Source: Neckera pumila
Lineage: Eukaryota > Streptophyta > Bryopsida > Hypnales > Neckeraceae
NCBI GenBank assembly: GCA_963969595.1
Contig: OZ018416.1
Span: 19,484,065-19,548,064, forward strand
Direction: 5' to 3'
DNA: 64,000 nucleotides
Both the position numbers and the translations under genes were made by a program. This document shows, in pieces, positions 10,812 to 23,300 of this stretch. Position 1 is the first letter of the stretch; each line of letters starts with the position of its first letter. Under the pieces are notes generated by a model. It worked only from the letters and a program-made list of their open reading frames with translations. It was not told the origin of the DNA and did not search any database.

Positions 10812-13800
10812 CTACATTGCCATGTATTCCAGAAGATGCGCTTTAGCCTCTGGTGGAATGATCACTGTCTCCTCTGTTTGCACGCCATACACTGTAATCT
10901 TGGAACCTATAACAAGACCACTTCTCCTTTGACAAGGGACATCCGTCCATGAATATATAGCGGCTTTCTTCTCAGTCCAGCCCAACATCTCACCAGACGA
11001 TTCCCATGTTGACTCCATATAGTTTGTGTACCTTACTCGGTTACTACCTGCTTCATCATGTGCTCCAGGTCTCATAGTAGGCCAATACCACAGGACCTTC
11101 ATCTTCGAGGCCCACGTCGCTTGACCAAATTCTAGCACCTTCCCTAAAAAAAAAGGTACTCCTCCTCTTACTTCTGCTAGTTCTACGGTAAGGGCTACAT
11201 ATTGCCCTACAACAACGTCATTCTCTGGATTGAATGGAGGAAACGGATCTTCCTCTATATCTTGTCGTAGCTCTGGTATAACTTCATTCCTTCTACTTCG
11301 AATCCTCCCCCCAGTCACTTTTCGTGATGTTGCTTGTGCAGGTCTATCTCTGCGGGGTCCGAAATATCCCCTCCTCTCAGGATTTGGCATTGTCGCCATA
11401 ATTCTGTCAACTATTGTACTCTCCGTTTTATTTCCATCCTCATCAACAATTGCACTTGGAATTGTACCTCCTTCCACGTCAGGAACAATTCCATTTTCCC
11501 TGTTTTGGTTCAAGACATCGCTAGGCCAAAATGGTAAATCACGGATGCCTTCTCTATTTCGTTGTGGAAATTCCTCCAAATACTCCTTGAATTGTTCTAT
11601 TTCGTCCACCACTTCTATGATCCTGATCGGGTTGAAGCCTCTCTCTATCATCTTCTTCTTGTATGCAATGAACTCATCCAATGCTTTCAATTCCCTTTGA
11701 TCAGCTGCAAATACCTCCACGAGGTCCGGTTTCTCTGCTACGCTCGGTAGTGAGTTCAAACACAAATGCCCTCTCATTGGGCCCCACTCATCTGTGCAAA
11801 AATGCTTGTGTTGCACACGGACCAATCCATTTTCTACGTAAAACCTCATATGGTGCGGAAATGTGATGCCCGTCAGTGATTCCCCTCCTCGTAGTAAATG
11901 AGGTGTGATAAATGCCTTCCAATCGCAAATGTGCTCAAGCTTGCGAGCACTTACAAAAACCTCTGTGTACAACGTTCCCTTCTCCACTAGTTGCAACATC
12001 TCTGTCAAAGTGTCTATGTCTCTCCTCTTCAATACATTTGAAATCACACTGAATCTCTGATCAATGTCCTCATGTGTGTGGCCCACTATCAAAAAACAAA
12101 GATGCACTTCCTTGAAAAAACCAAGACCAACTAGTGCAGCACACATGGCAAACATATAGGCATTCTTGTTCTCCCTCGTGGTATTATCCGCTTGAATCCT
12201 CAACGTTGGTGGCAATGACCCCTTCCTTCGTTTCACGTCGCATATGACGTTCATCACCGATGTTACAACTTGATTGCTATCATGTTTGTGGTGAGCATCT
12301 ATCCACACGTCTGCATACAAGCCGATACCATGTACAAGTACACCACATAAATGAGTCTTCACAAATCGAGATTCGATGTTCTTCACAGTCTGCCTCATCT
12401 TCGATATCATGGTCGTGTTCTGATCCATACCGTCCACAATCAAACACATGAAAAAGTCCGGAGTGATCATCGCGGACCTCTTGAATAACCAATAATCTCG
12501 CCTCTTTTCCATTTGATATCGAATGTGTAGCACGTACAGCTCTTTTATCTTCATCTTCGCGACTGCATTCGTGGTGGATTCCATCCCACACTTATACTCA
12601 CAACAATGATAGCACTTTGAAAACCGAGAGAATGGTGGGATTTGCACATGCGGAAATTCCTTCTGCCAGAGTCGACGAAACGAAGTCATCGACCACTCCG
12701 ACCCGTCTACTAGTTTCTTCACTTCTTTGTTCACATATTGAAAAACGTCCAACTTGCTCATATTCATTGGCAACAGAATCAGTGGTAGCACCGCATTGTC
12801 CATTTTCCTGCGAATTGAACGATGGGGTTGTTGACATCCTACTTCGTTGAAAAAGATGTTGAGGCTTTCTCTAGCTGCTGACATTTTTGCACTTTCCCTC
12901 TGCTGGCATCTGTTTCCATGAATAGCTGCCACTCTGCCATATACAGCATGTGCTGTCTTCAATTGCTTCAAACGCCTCTAAGAATAACCCAACGCCGCGG
13001 CGTAGCATGCATTGCACACAACTATGCCATCTAGTTTTGTCACGTACTTGTCTCTCATTGGACCCTCCGTGTGAGTGTAAAAGGCATTAAGCATTTGCAT
13101 TATCCAAGTCGCGCGTGCTTCGTACTTCTGCCCCCAGGCCATATATCGTTGGTCCAATACATATTTTGCGTCTACATCACGCAAACAATTACGTTTACAT
13201 GCTCCTCTCTCCTTCACACACATAACACTGTCAAGAGTAACTTTCTGACTAGCAGACTCCCCCCTCTCCCTCGGACTTCTCACCCTCGCCCTTTGATTTG
13301 CCATTGAATACCTCCTCCTCGAAGCATGCTTAGGCAGTCCTTCACTTCTTGTGAAATCCGCAGTGTTGCCTTCAGAGGATTGTGTCAGAGGAGAACTTCC
13401 TTCACCTGTGCTTCCTCCACCTTGACTTGGTGGCGTGAAATCGGATGTGCTTGGATTGTCATCCACATCATGAAAATCAAAAACCGGTGCAGAAATTGGA
13501 GGAAAACAAAAATTCTGCCCCTCCCTTGCATTTTGTTGTCGTTCTCACCTCGAAGGGAAGTGCATGACGAACTGAAGCACGACGCCAACGTATAACTTTA
13601 CCTACACAATCTCCTATAGTTTTTCCTACCAACTCCCCAACCCATTCTGTTTCCTGTACAGCACGTGTTATAAGAACCGCAATTTCAAAAGGACGTAATT
13701 TCATGTAGTGAAGTTCATCACCGCATGCAAAATTGGTATCCAGCACGCCAACTCCGACAATACGTCCTTCATCCCCAAGAAATTGGACCATGCCATTCGT

Positions 13801-13962
13801 AGACTGCGGTTCTCCATCCACAGGTGCACGATCTTCTTGTTCAAAAAGTCTTCCCCGTACCACACGCGCCAATCTTTCTCCTACGCTTCTTCGCTCTGTT
13901 GCAACCACCGTGGTGCCCACTGCATTGAAAACTACTGGACTTTCAAATGCTTCTTCCGCCAT
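10812..13962 (-). pseudogene. DUF7869-type, DDE transposase-like protein gene, lightly broken
   Basis: ATG at 13962 (MAEEAFESP). Frame 13962-13549 (138 codons) continues in another frame from 13514. A 34-nt GT-AG segment (13548-13515) would join them in phase but is too short for a normal plant intron, so a small indel is equally likely. One in-frame TAG at 12980-12978 separates ...AALGYS from RRLKQLK; otherwise it is open to a TAG at 10812 (about 1,038 residues). In the last ~719 residues, a Cys cluster CYHCCEYKC precedes LIVDGMDQ (D180, D183), ADNTTRENKN (D262) and VGHTHEDIDQRF (residues 296-307). These read as an RNase H-like acidic triad, typical of DUF7869 proteins. Residues ~584-632 (VGQYVALTVEL, FFLGKVLEF, VLWYWPT) resemble an SH3/BAH-like module. 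The N-terminal part weakly recalls the DUF8039 beta domain. The likely role is transposition of the surrounding element. Confidence 0.75.
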
Positions 13963-16900
13963 TTTCTTCTGTCACTACTACATTACAATTAAGTATTTTT
14001 TTTAGCAATATGAAAGTATTTCAATATCTTACCAAACTAGTACTTCAATGCAATTCCATTCAAAAAATAATTTTGAGAAGAAAGCTTCCCAAGCTTGCAA
14101 AAAAATCCTAAGTAACATAAACACCAAAAAACCATTAATTTCATTCTTATTTCCTCCATTCCTTTGTTTTGACTAATATGTGTGTGCCACTCATTTAGTC
14201 AATACTGTATTGAAAATCACAGCATCTTGTACTTACAACTTCTAATGCACTATGAAACCTATTGATAATAACAAAGTGCACAGTAATTTTACTTCAGCTT
14301 CCAAAACAAAAACATTGTGAACACGTACAAGTAAACAAATAGCATAATCCATAAATCATTCTCATGAAAACTTTCAGATTACTAATTCTCTTGTACAACG
14401 CAAAGATAATAATATTCTTCCATTTTCATTAACATGCTTCACCATATTTCTACATAGACAACAAGCTCTCCTTCTTCCTATAAAGTGATGTACATAAAAT
14501 TAAAAACAAGAAGTCCACACATCTTAATCGATAATTTGTAAATGCCTAATGTCTTCTTCAAGAATTTCAAAGCCGTATCACAATTACCAAAAAAGCATAA
14601 TCATGTTCATGTTTTTAGTCAATTGTTTCAAAATCGTTACACTATAGATTTTATATTGATACGTTCAAGAACAAGTATTACTTTTCAAAAAAAAATTCCA
14701 CTCAATACTGATTTTTCTCCCTACTAATTATACTAGATAGCAATACACTGTTAAATTCAAAGTCATCTTTTCTATCCACGTCTTTTTCATTGACGTTGAA
14801 TGCAAACTTTAACATCTTTGAAACCAAAAGAGCTTCAATTCTTAGAATTGCAAAACCTCAATAATGGCACACACATTTCTATCACTTCCACGGATTTACT
14901 TATACTATTCTATATATGCATTACCTACGCCACTTTCCCGTACATGCACAAATTTTTTGTATCATCTTGTAGAATTTCTAGAAGGTAACAAACTTAAATT
15001 CCTTCACTTCTTTACACTTTAGATTCCACGTGCAATACAAAAGGCAAAAACAATTTAAATGTATTAGCTAAGCAACTACTTCTGATACGTGTTCAACTAC
15101 AAAATCTGAAATTCCTATTAAGAAACAAGAAAAAAATTGATTCAAAAAGACCTTGCTCTTCCTCTACCAAAAAAGTGCCCTCTTTTATGATCAATAACAC
15201 TCGAACTGCCTACTTTGGAAGACCATTAAAAATAATTAAAAAAAATTCTTTATCATGTTCATTGTTCAGTGTCCTATATAATTTATTCCACATAAAAGGA
15301 ATTGACATCATATGCTCTTCTCTACATTCAACAAATAGATTTGTTATTATAGAAGATAATTTAAAAATCCAATTTCCCATACATTTTTTCCTAATTATCC
15401 AACAACCACATTTAGAAATTCATGGGAATATAACCTGTGCAAAGTAGTTCTACTTAAAATTAAATTACATTCATGTTCTTTGTTAAACGACTTTTTTTAT
15501 GTATCCAAAACAATTCATATAAAAATTTCTTCTCTTGAGTATAAGATGTACTTCACTACATTTGTAATAATCTACTTTAGACATTAATTTAGTATTTCCA
15601 GTTTGGCACTCTACTTCAATGACATCCTCATCCTTGATTCCATATTCTTACCACCTTCCAAAAAATTAGCATACTCATATACATTGGTATAGACGCAATC
15701 TTCTTCAAGTGAAAATGAACTTCTGGAATGAGCTTTTCAATGTATTTACAACATTTGAGGTAATTCATGTCAACCCCAACCCCTAGTAACTTTTATGTGC
15801 AGAACCCTTCAATACTGCGGGAGGGGTCCTATTCTTGAAAAAAAAATTTCTTCTCTTGTTATAATTTCAAACTGGAATGGTTTTCTTTTATGGTACAATG
15901 TGGACTGGTTTTTTAATTCTAAATGTTGATGAACTATACGTACAGTCTCAAAATTTGTTTACATTAAATCAATCTTCATTTCTACTCTTCTTAAAATAAT
16001 TGAATATTAGTTCTACAAATAGAATAGTAATAACTGGTTAATTATTTTGTAGAAATGAAAATTTGATATTACTGTTGCCACTAGTGACATTGTTCTAGCA
16101 TTGTCAGACAAAGACGTGCAACTTGGCATTTGCAGAAACTTTTGAGAATTCTTTTCAAACATTAATTCAACTTCTTCTTGTTCTCCAATACCACATTAAA
16201 TCCTAAAAAATAAGGTTGTCTACAACACTTCTATCATTAATTCAAATAGAATGAATCAATTCTTCCCATGACCACTACAACACTTTAGTTAATTTGAAAA
16301 AATAATTTGAATGTTTTTGTTTATAATCCACTAATCCAGCAGTTTGCGACAAACTTCATTTACAACTTTCATTAGAGTACCATTGTATTCAGGCACAATA
16401 CATCTGAAAATGGTAGTTAAGGAAACCAATTACAATTTTCAACCTCTAGAAATATTTACATCGCCAGTCCATCACCAGTCCATACCCAAACCATTTGGTC
16501 TACTTCAAGAAGATTCAAAACATAAGACTCTGTAATATAGATGTTCATACCAAAAGTTCTTATATTGATTGTGGAAACCGTTGATTGCCTCCCATCCACC
16601 TCTATGAATTAATGGAATTGCTACTTCTTATAAGGTTAGAAAATTAGGTATTCAAATAGAACAAACTATCCTTTCAACAATTTGAAAGGATAGTTTACTT
16701 GAAAGCTTCAAATTCAAGTACCAAACAAACCTAAACTTCACCACAATTCAAATACTTGTCGATTTTGTAGAACAATTATATTACTTTGCAAACATGTTCT
16801 ATATGAACAATCACTGTGCTCTAAAAGCACTCATTTATCTTCCGTGGACCAAAGATGCTCTTTGTGGAAACATTACAGTTCAAAGGAAATCACAATAAAT

Positions 16901-18600
16901 GGACTCCTAGTATTCTCTGCCAATGTTATGAAAAGGTGTTGATTATGTTTGAATAAACAAATTTTTTATTTTAAAGATTACCAACTACATAATGCTATAA
17001 TATTTTTTGAGTCAAATCAAAAACTTCATGCATTAATTTCATCCCATCAACACAAAAAAGAAAAGGTGTAGTCAAGTTTACAAATTTCTACATAAGTGGT
17101 AAGCCTTGCATCATTCCATTTTGATCAATCAGAGGAATGTAATGAGTTGTTTAAATGTACGCTTATTTCTGGATAACCTACTATAAAAATCTTCCTCAAG
17201 TCCTTCATTTAATTTCATTATCAATGTTTATGCTAAAAAGTAAGATCATGGAATGTACGTTTTGCAATACATCATTACAACCGCTGGAATTGACATTTAT
17301 TTCTATATATTTTACAATTGTAAGTACTATTAACTTTTAATTCAACAAACCAAGGCATTCATAGAACACTTTGAATTTCCTGTGACAGAGACTTCATGGT
17401 AGGCAACTTTCAACCCTAAAGTCCCATTGGACCAACAAGGGCCACAACGCAATCTTCGATAGGCTCCTAATTGTTCAGGTGTTGTTGTCATTTTTAGAAA
17501 CTTTTGGGGAAGTGGTCTAAATACATAAGGTTCTTGGAAATAAAATGTATATCTCAGTTCATGCTTGGGGCAAAAGTTCTAGTGCAATAAGCCAAAAATG
17601 GAGGTCAAGGGGTAGCATACAAAAGCATAACAACAAATTGAATATCATTTTTTTCCTTCATTTTTTTACCTACACTATTAATTCAATCTTTAAGCATGTA
17701 AAATTTTAATTTCAAAAGTTGTAGTGCAAAAAATTTCCACAAAATGCAATCAAAGTCATTTGAAATTGCAAGACAATAATCCTAGAACTGTTTTTCCATA
17801 CTTTGAATGCTAATCTCTTCTAAATGGTACAGTCAAACTTCATGAAAATTTTTATCACATGATCTCAAGTAAGTGTATCACAAGATCCTATCTTTAGATC
17901 CTTAAAAGATTTATTTATCTACATATACAACAAAAATGGCAGTTTCATGTGCTTTTCGGGAGGAATATCGCTTTAGGACTTTAGTGATCAGAGTGACTTG
18001 GTTCAAAAGGCGACCTCTAATACAGAGGCACATTTTTTTTTCTTCAATGTACCAGTAGTGTACATTGCAATAGGGGGGCGTTTTTGAAAATCATTGTGTT
18101 TTAATTTCTAGAAATCATAAATAATTCCTCAAACGTCCCAAAAATAAGAAATGAGTAGGGTTAGATGCCAATTCCATTATTCTTCCCATCGGAATTTATT
18201 TGTTTTTTGTTTTCAAAACTTCTATATAGGTACTAGAAAAGGCAATGTCCAAGCGTTTTTGATGGAACATAGTCATGAAACTTTAGGTGTTAAAGCAACC
18301 ACTGCATTTAAACTTCAAAAATTTGTAACTAATTCGACGAACATCCAAAAAATATAAAACGACTTGGGTTAGATGCCAATTCAATTATTCTTCCTACAAG
18401 AATTCACGAAAAATTGTTTCAAACATTTTAGTTTACCCCTACATGCATCTCTTAAAGCAACCTTGTATTAGCTGATTGCCTACATTAGTGTGTATCTTGT
18501 GAAGGAATACAGTATTCCTAAGACCACTTACAAGCGCTGGGAAGATCAGCCCTACAAGATGAAAATTGGGCGACCTCCAACGGAATCCCATCATTGACAG
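13963..18600. other. AT-rich interior of the 21-kb element, no gene seen
   Basis: About 4.6 kb upstream of the left gene. Short open frames here lack any recognisable motif. The stretch probably holds that gene's promoter and 5' UTR or noncoding filler. A short inverted pair (AACTATCCTTTC... near 16670 and its complement near 16690) forms a small hairpin. Confidence 0.5.
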
Positions 18601-19035
18601 AAAATCGCAACCCTAATCTACCGGTGATCTATCTTCGGCGCCGTAGTTTCACAGTTGGCTTACGAGTCGGCGTTGGAAATGAAGAAGTCGGCGTCGCAGT
18701 TGTTGGATGCAGCCCTCGCCGAAGAAGTTTGATTCAGGGATGCGGGTTGAGAGCGGGATTTAGGTAGTATGATTTGGAAACGATTTGAGTAATTTGAGCG
18801 ATTTAGAAACGCAGACATTTGAGAGGCCCTCAGTTTCACAGCGGAACACAAACGGCGCCAAGTTTCGAGAGAGACTCTTACGTCGACCTAGGATGTGCCT
18901 CATCTGCGAGCTGTGCGCCTGATCCAGGTAAGCAATTCATACTTGTTTTTACATTTGTTTCCTAGTTCTTGGACGACTAGGTCTAGATTTCCTACTGTGC
19001 GTTATTGCGCTTTGCTGCGTGTTGCTGCACGTTGG

Positions 19036-19101
19036 AGTGAACAGTATTTGTTGTTGAACCCTCCGCACATGGGGAGGGTTCAACAACAGATATTGTTCAC
19101 T
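19036..19101. repeat. 66-nt hairpin with 29-bp arms
   Basis: Arms 19036-19064 and 19073-19101 match at 27 of 29 positions around an 8-nt loop (outer end AGTGAACAGT, inner end TTGAACCCTCC). A second small palindrome, TTGTTCAC/GTGAACAA, overlaps its right end. It could be a tiny foldback element or a small-RNA hairpin. Confidence 0.7.
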
Positions 19102-19599
19102 GGTGAACAATCTCAAATTCCCGTTACAACCGGCCTCCTCAAAAAGTCAACCAGCCAGCACAACATGTTTTACACAGGTAGCCACGTAGCCAATACAACG
19201 GAGAAAGTCTTTTTTTTTTATCTTACCTTTCTTGCAAGATTCCGCATTTCTAGCTCAATGATGAGGCTAACGCGCTCCCGGTCCCACGAGGTTCTTGAAC
19301 TTGGCCGTCCGCTCCTGCTTAGCTTGGCCTCCGCTACGCACCCGCTCTTGCACTTTGTTCCTCCTTGCTTGCTGTGCCCACATTTGCTAGAGAATTCCAA
19401 GCTTGTTGCCTGCCGCTGCCGCTACTTGTTGTCTGCCGCTGCTTGCCAGAGAGTACGAGAGGACATAATTTCTGAATGGTGGAAACAATTTGAAGTTTGT
19501 GTTTTCCAATGCACACGTAGGAAGATCAGAGTTTGGCGCAACGTTCGAGCAAAGTTTGAGCAGAGTTTGCCCCATGCAGGCGAGCAGGAGCAGCAGGCA

Positions 19600-19700
19600 A
19601 CTGGTCCCTCGTTCGCTCCAGTGCGCAGCGCAGCTTCCTCGTTTGCTCCAGTTCGCAGCGCAGCTTCTTCGTTCACTCTAGTGCGCAGCGCAACTTCCTC
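19600..19700 (+). repeat. ~30-bp minisatellite, three units
   Basis: Three diverged copies of a unit containing TCGTTCGCTCCAGTGCGCAG and ending GCAGCTTCC. In one frame it encodes a ten-residue repeat. Confidence 0.7.
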
Positions 19701-20399
19701 GGCACCGCACCACCTTACGTGGGAAGGGGCTCCTCGCATATACTCGCATATACTTTCAAAACTAGCACACAAGGTCTATACGCGGGAACGGAGCTCCGTT
19801 CTCCTCCCACCACACACGTTCCAGTCACTCACTGCACAGCCACCAAGCAATAGCAGCAACAACACAGCCACCAAGCAACAGCAACAGCGCGAGGGCTTGC
19901 AAATGCTGGCAAACGCAGTCAGTCCGTGAAGGGATTGGTGCCACTTGTGTACGTTTTTCTGGGGGTAGGGTCAACGCATTTTTTCTAACCTTCTTTGATT
20001 TTTCTTGCACTGTTCTGGATGCCCTAGAAACAACAGTAACAAGAAATTCGGGGCGCAGTCACTGTAGCTGGTAGGCACAGTCCTTGCCATAGTCGTCGAT
20101 ATTGCCAGTTCGGGGATTTGTCTATGCATCTGTACCCTGCGAATCTCCAGTAAGTGATTGTTAGGTTACCATCACTTTGCATCTCCCCATGTGCGTGGAT
20201 TCCACATATTGCCTATGTGCAACGGAACTGAAGTGCATGACTGCCGTGATTGTTGGTTAGATCTCTCTTTCTGTGGACTAGAATTCAAAATACTTCTCTA
20301 CGTGATTACAGGTAGAGAAATTGGAAGTTCCGTTTGGCCTGCATTTCGAAATGGCACTATGAATAAGGAGTAGGTTTTTCTGATGAATTTTATGGCTGG

Positions 20400-23300
20400 G
20401 CTTTTCCTAGGGTGTTTTTCTTGCTCAAGGGATAACTCTATTGATTGAGTTTGTAGTTACTTGGAGAAATGTCGGCCACGGGAGTATGTTTGAGTTTCAT
20501 TTTACGTAGTTATATCGGTTACAAGTCGTATAATTTTGCATCCTAACTGTTGGTGTGGCGAGACCCAGACTCAGGAAGGTGTGGTTGTGGTAATGCTTGA
20601 GAAAAATATGGCAAGGAATTCCAAATGTTTTATCATAATCTTAGATTTGTACCTTCATATGTTTGGTTCTAATTGTGTGCTTAAAAGCTGGCTCCAGATA
20701 CAGCTGTTAGGATCACGTTGATGGCATGCATGCACTCGATTCAGTGGACGATTGATTTTAGTTCAATGAACTTCAAAAATTCAGTAAAAACACACATAAA
20801 TTTCAACAACTTACCAAATAACTTGATTGCACAAAGTTATGGTGGATTGTTGAGAATTCACAGTGAGTCCACGGTACTGCTTTTAGGTAGCTGTTGAAAG
20901 CCTGTCCACTGTACTCTCGCAGTAAAATAAATCCTGGAACCCTAAGTGACGGAGCAAGAGTCAGAGCAGCTATTGTAGGTTAACTAAAGAGTTTATGTGC
21001 AAGGGAATCGTGTGCTGTACCAGGAGTCAAGCTAGCTTTGGTAGGTTGGCAAGTGAATTCACTTTAAATTGCACTGTTCAGCAATTTAGCATGTTTGAAC
21101 ATGGTTTTCACTACTACAAGGCTAAAAGCTTAATATAAAGAACTTACATGTGTAATGTTGGATTATGCTTACGGAAGAGTTTATGATAAAATTATTATTT
21201 TGGGTATTAAGAACAATTTAGGTAGACAAAAGTTTTTATGATCTCTTGGTTTTTATAGTTTGAAAAACAATTTGTGGGGTCTCACTACTAGTCAAAATAG
21301 GATTCTAGATTCTCTTAGAATGCAGTTGTTGGACACCGTGTGAATAAACTACAAATTTCCAAAGTGTAGGAGTAGATGTACCTAAAAGCAATCATATAAT
21401 TGTATGAACACTGGAAATACATTTTTGGTTAATATATCCATTGTGTAATTTTTTAGATTTAGTAACATTACTGAATATAAAAGAATAGCACAAAACTTTG
21501 TTATTGCTTCTCTATTTCTTCTTTGCTATAATTGTCTGGTTTTTAATTTACTTCATATTAAAACGTTGGAAGAATTGAGAACCGGATCTGAATCTTAGAT
21601 TTGAAAATAAAATCCAATACATTTTTTTTTTAAATAGTCATTGTGGAACATTATGAGATCTTGATTGACTGTGAACACTGATAATCCATTACATAAATTT
21701 AGTAATAGTGAACTTTCCTTTTTATTGTGTTTTCAATTTATACATTAAGTAGCTCAGGATAATTCAAGTCTATGCTAATAACAACAATGATTGATTGAGA
21801 TTTCAATGTAATTTCATCTTCTCGATATGATTTTTTAAAGTATACCAACGAGGATAACCCATTTTGTCGCCATCATGTCTTATAAAAGAAAGATGCTTGT
21901 TTCCATTCACTAATTCCCTCTCCATTGTAGATGCAATGCATGCTTAAAGACTAGCGTATGAGAATTTCTACATGAAATTGTTTTTGAAAGTATGGTGCTT
22001 TTCAATTGCATTTGCGCTCAGGTCTTCACCCTCTTAGCCGTATTTTTATATTTTGTAGAAGTACTGTTTCATACATTATTTTTTAGAAAGGGCACTTTTC
22101 TTGGAAGGGATTTCTACAAGTACGACAATTATGAAACTCTAACCATTTCATGTGGCAAATGACTTCATTACTTGCAAATGACACAATCATGAATATGTTA
22201 AAAGATCTTCAAGTATGAAGCATGAACAACATTATTGACATTTTTCTTTCATGTTCCAGGTTTTTCCAGATGAATACATATGACAAAGGGGTTTGTAATC
22301 AAGTAGGAGAAAGTGGGTGATTTTAGGCTACAAGCTACAATATAAATTGCATCAGATATTTGTCCTTCATTCTGGTATTCTGTTGGGCAATGTTTCAATG
22401 GATGATTATTCCTTAGGAATTTTAAGTGCAGTCCTGAAAAGGAGTAAGCAAATTTTTTAATCAAGGGACATTAGGAATCTCATTGTTACAGACGTGTGGA
22501 TATGTAATTTTGATCTTTATTTTTCCTATCATACTTCATTGTAGGTTCTTTTGCTATAGTTGAATTATATTGTACAATAGAAATTTCAGAAACTCTATTA
22601 GATGGCATACAATTCAAGAAGATAGCATTGGAAGAAGACTATTAGAAGTGTTATTTGAATTCTCTTTCATTGAAAAACTCTTAAACCAAAATGTTCATAT
22701 ATTTTTTATTGAAATTCCAATTTTAATGGCATTATCAAAAAATTATTTGGTTTTAGGGAGTACCTCTCTAATATACATTTTTATTTTCCAAATTTGAAGA
22801 TTAAAGGCCAGCAAAGAATATAAGGAATAGGTAGAGATTCCTATTCAGAAAGAAGAAGAACTCATGATAATTTTATAAAAATGTGGAACCTTGACAATAT
22901 TTATGTTCTATGCTGAAATATGTATATTTTACGTAAAAATGACGAACGCATCAAATTTTGTTTGCGTTCAACCCTTCACAAGTTAAATTGTTATCCTATT
23001 ACTTTTAAGAAGTTTCTCTTTATATATTTGAAATGAAAAAGCGTTGTCTTTTTGGAAGGCAACTATACAAGTAGGGCAATAATGAGATTCACACACTTTT
23101 ATGTGGCAAAAGACCTCATCACTAGCATAATCGACGTTCATGACACTTATTTTTTATGTCTTGGTATCTTTAGAGGAAAATACATGTTCTAGGTCAACAA
23201 CGTAGACAAGGAGCTTCGTAATCGTTTTGGAGAAGTGGGTACTTCTAGACATCAAGCCCTACATAACTTGCATCAGGTAATTGTCTTGAACTTTTGTACT

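Larger units (their letters stand above)
18600..20400 (+). promoter_or_regulatory. GC-richer core of the 21-kb element: possible bidirectional start region and 5' exon
   Basis: Base composition changes sharply from the AT-rich flanks. AACCCTAAT (telo-box-like, common near plant transcription starts) lies at ~18610. A strong plus-strand donor, CCAG|GTAAGC, ends a possible noncoding exon at 18927. An acceptor, TTTCAG, lies just before the right gene's ATG (27210), so a spliced 5' leader for that gene is possible. The long open frame 18895-19929 begins with GTG, shows no domain and contains a repeated SSFAPVRSAA-like unit. I do not call it a gene. Confidence 0.35.

Noticed and set aside
11230..12591. 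Plus-strand and alternate-frame open frames within the DUF7869 gene
   Set aside because: Overlap the conserved motifs of the minus-strand gene and have none of their own.
13515..13548. 34-nt GT-AG intron in the left gene
   Set aside because: It restores the frame exactly but is well below the usual minimum plant intron length. Recorded as a possible indel instead.
18895..19929. 344-codon plus-strand open frame
   Set aside because: It begins at GTG, has no domain, crosses a hairpin and a minisatellite, and contains a good splice donor at 18928. More likely noncoding.
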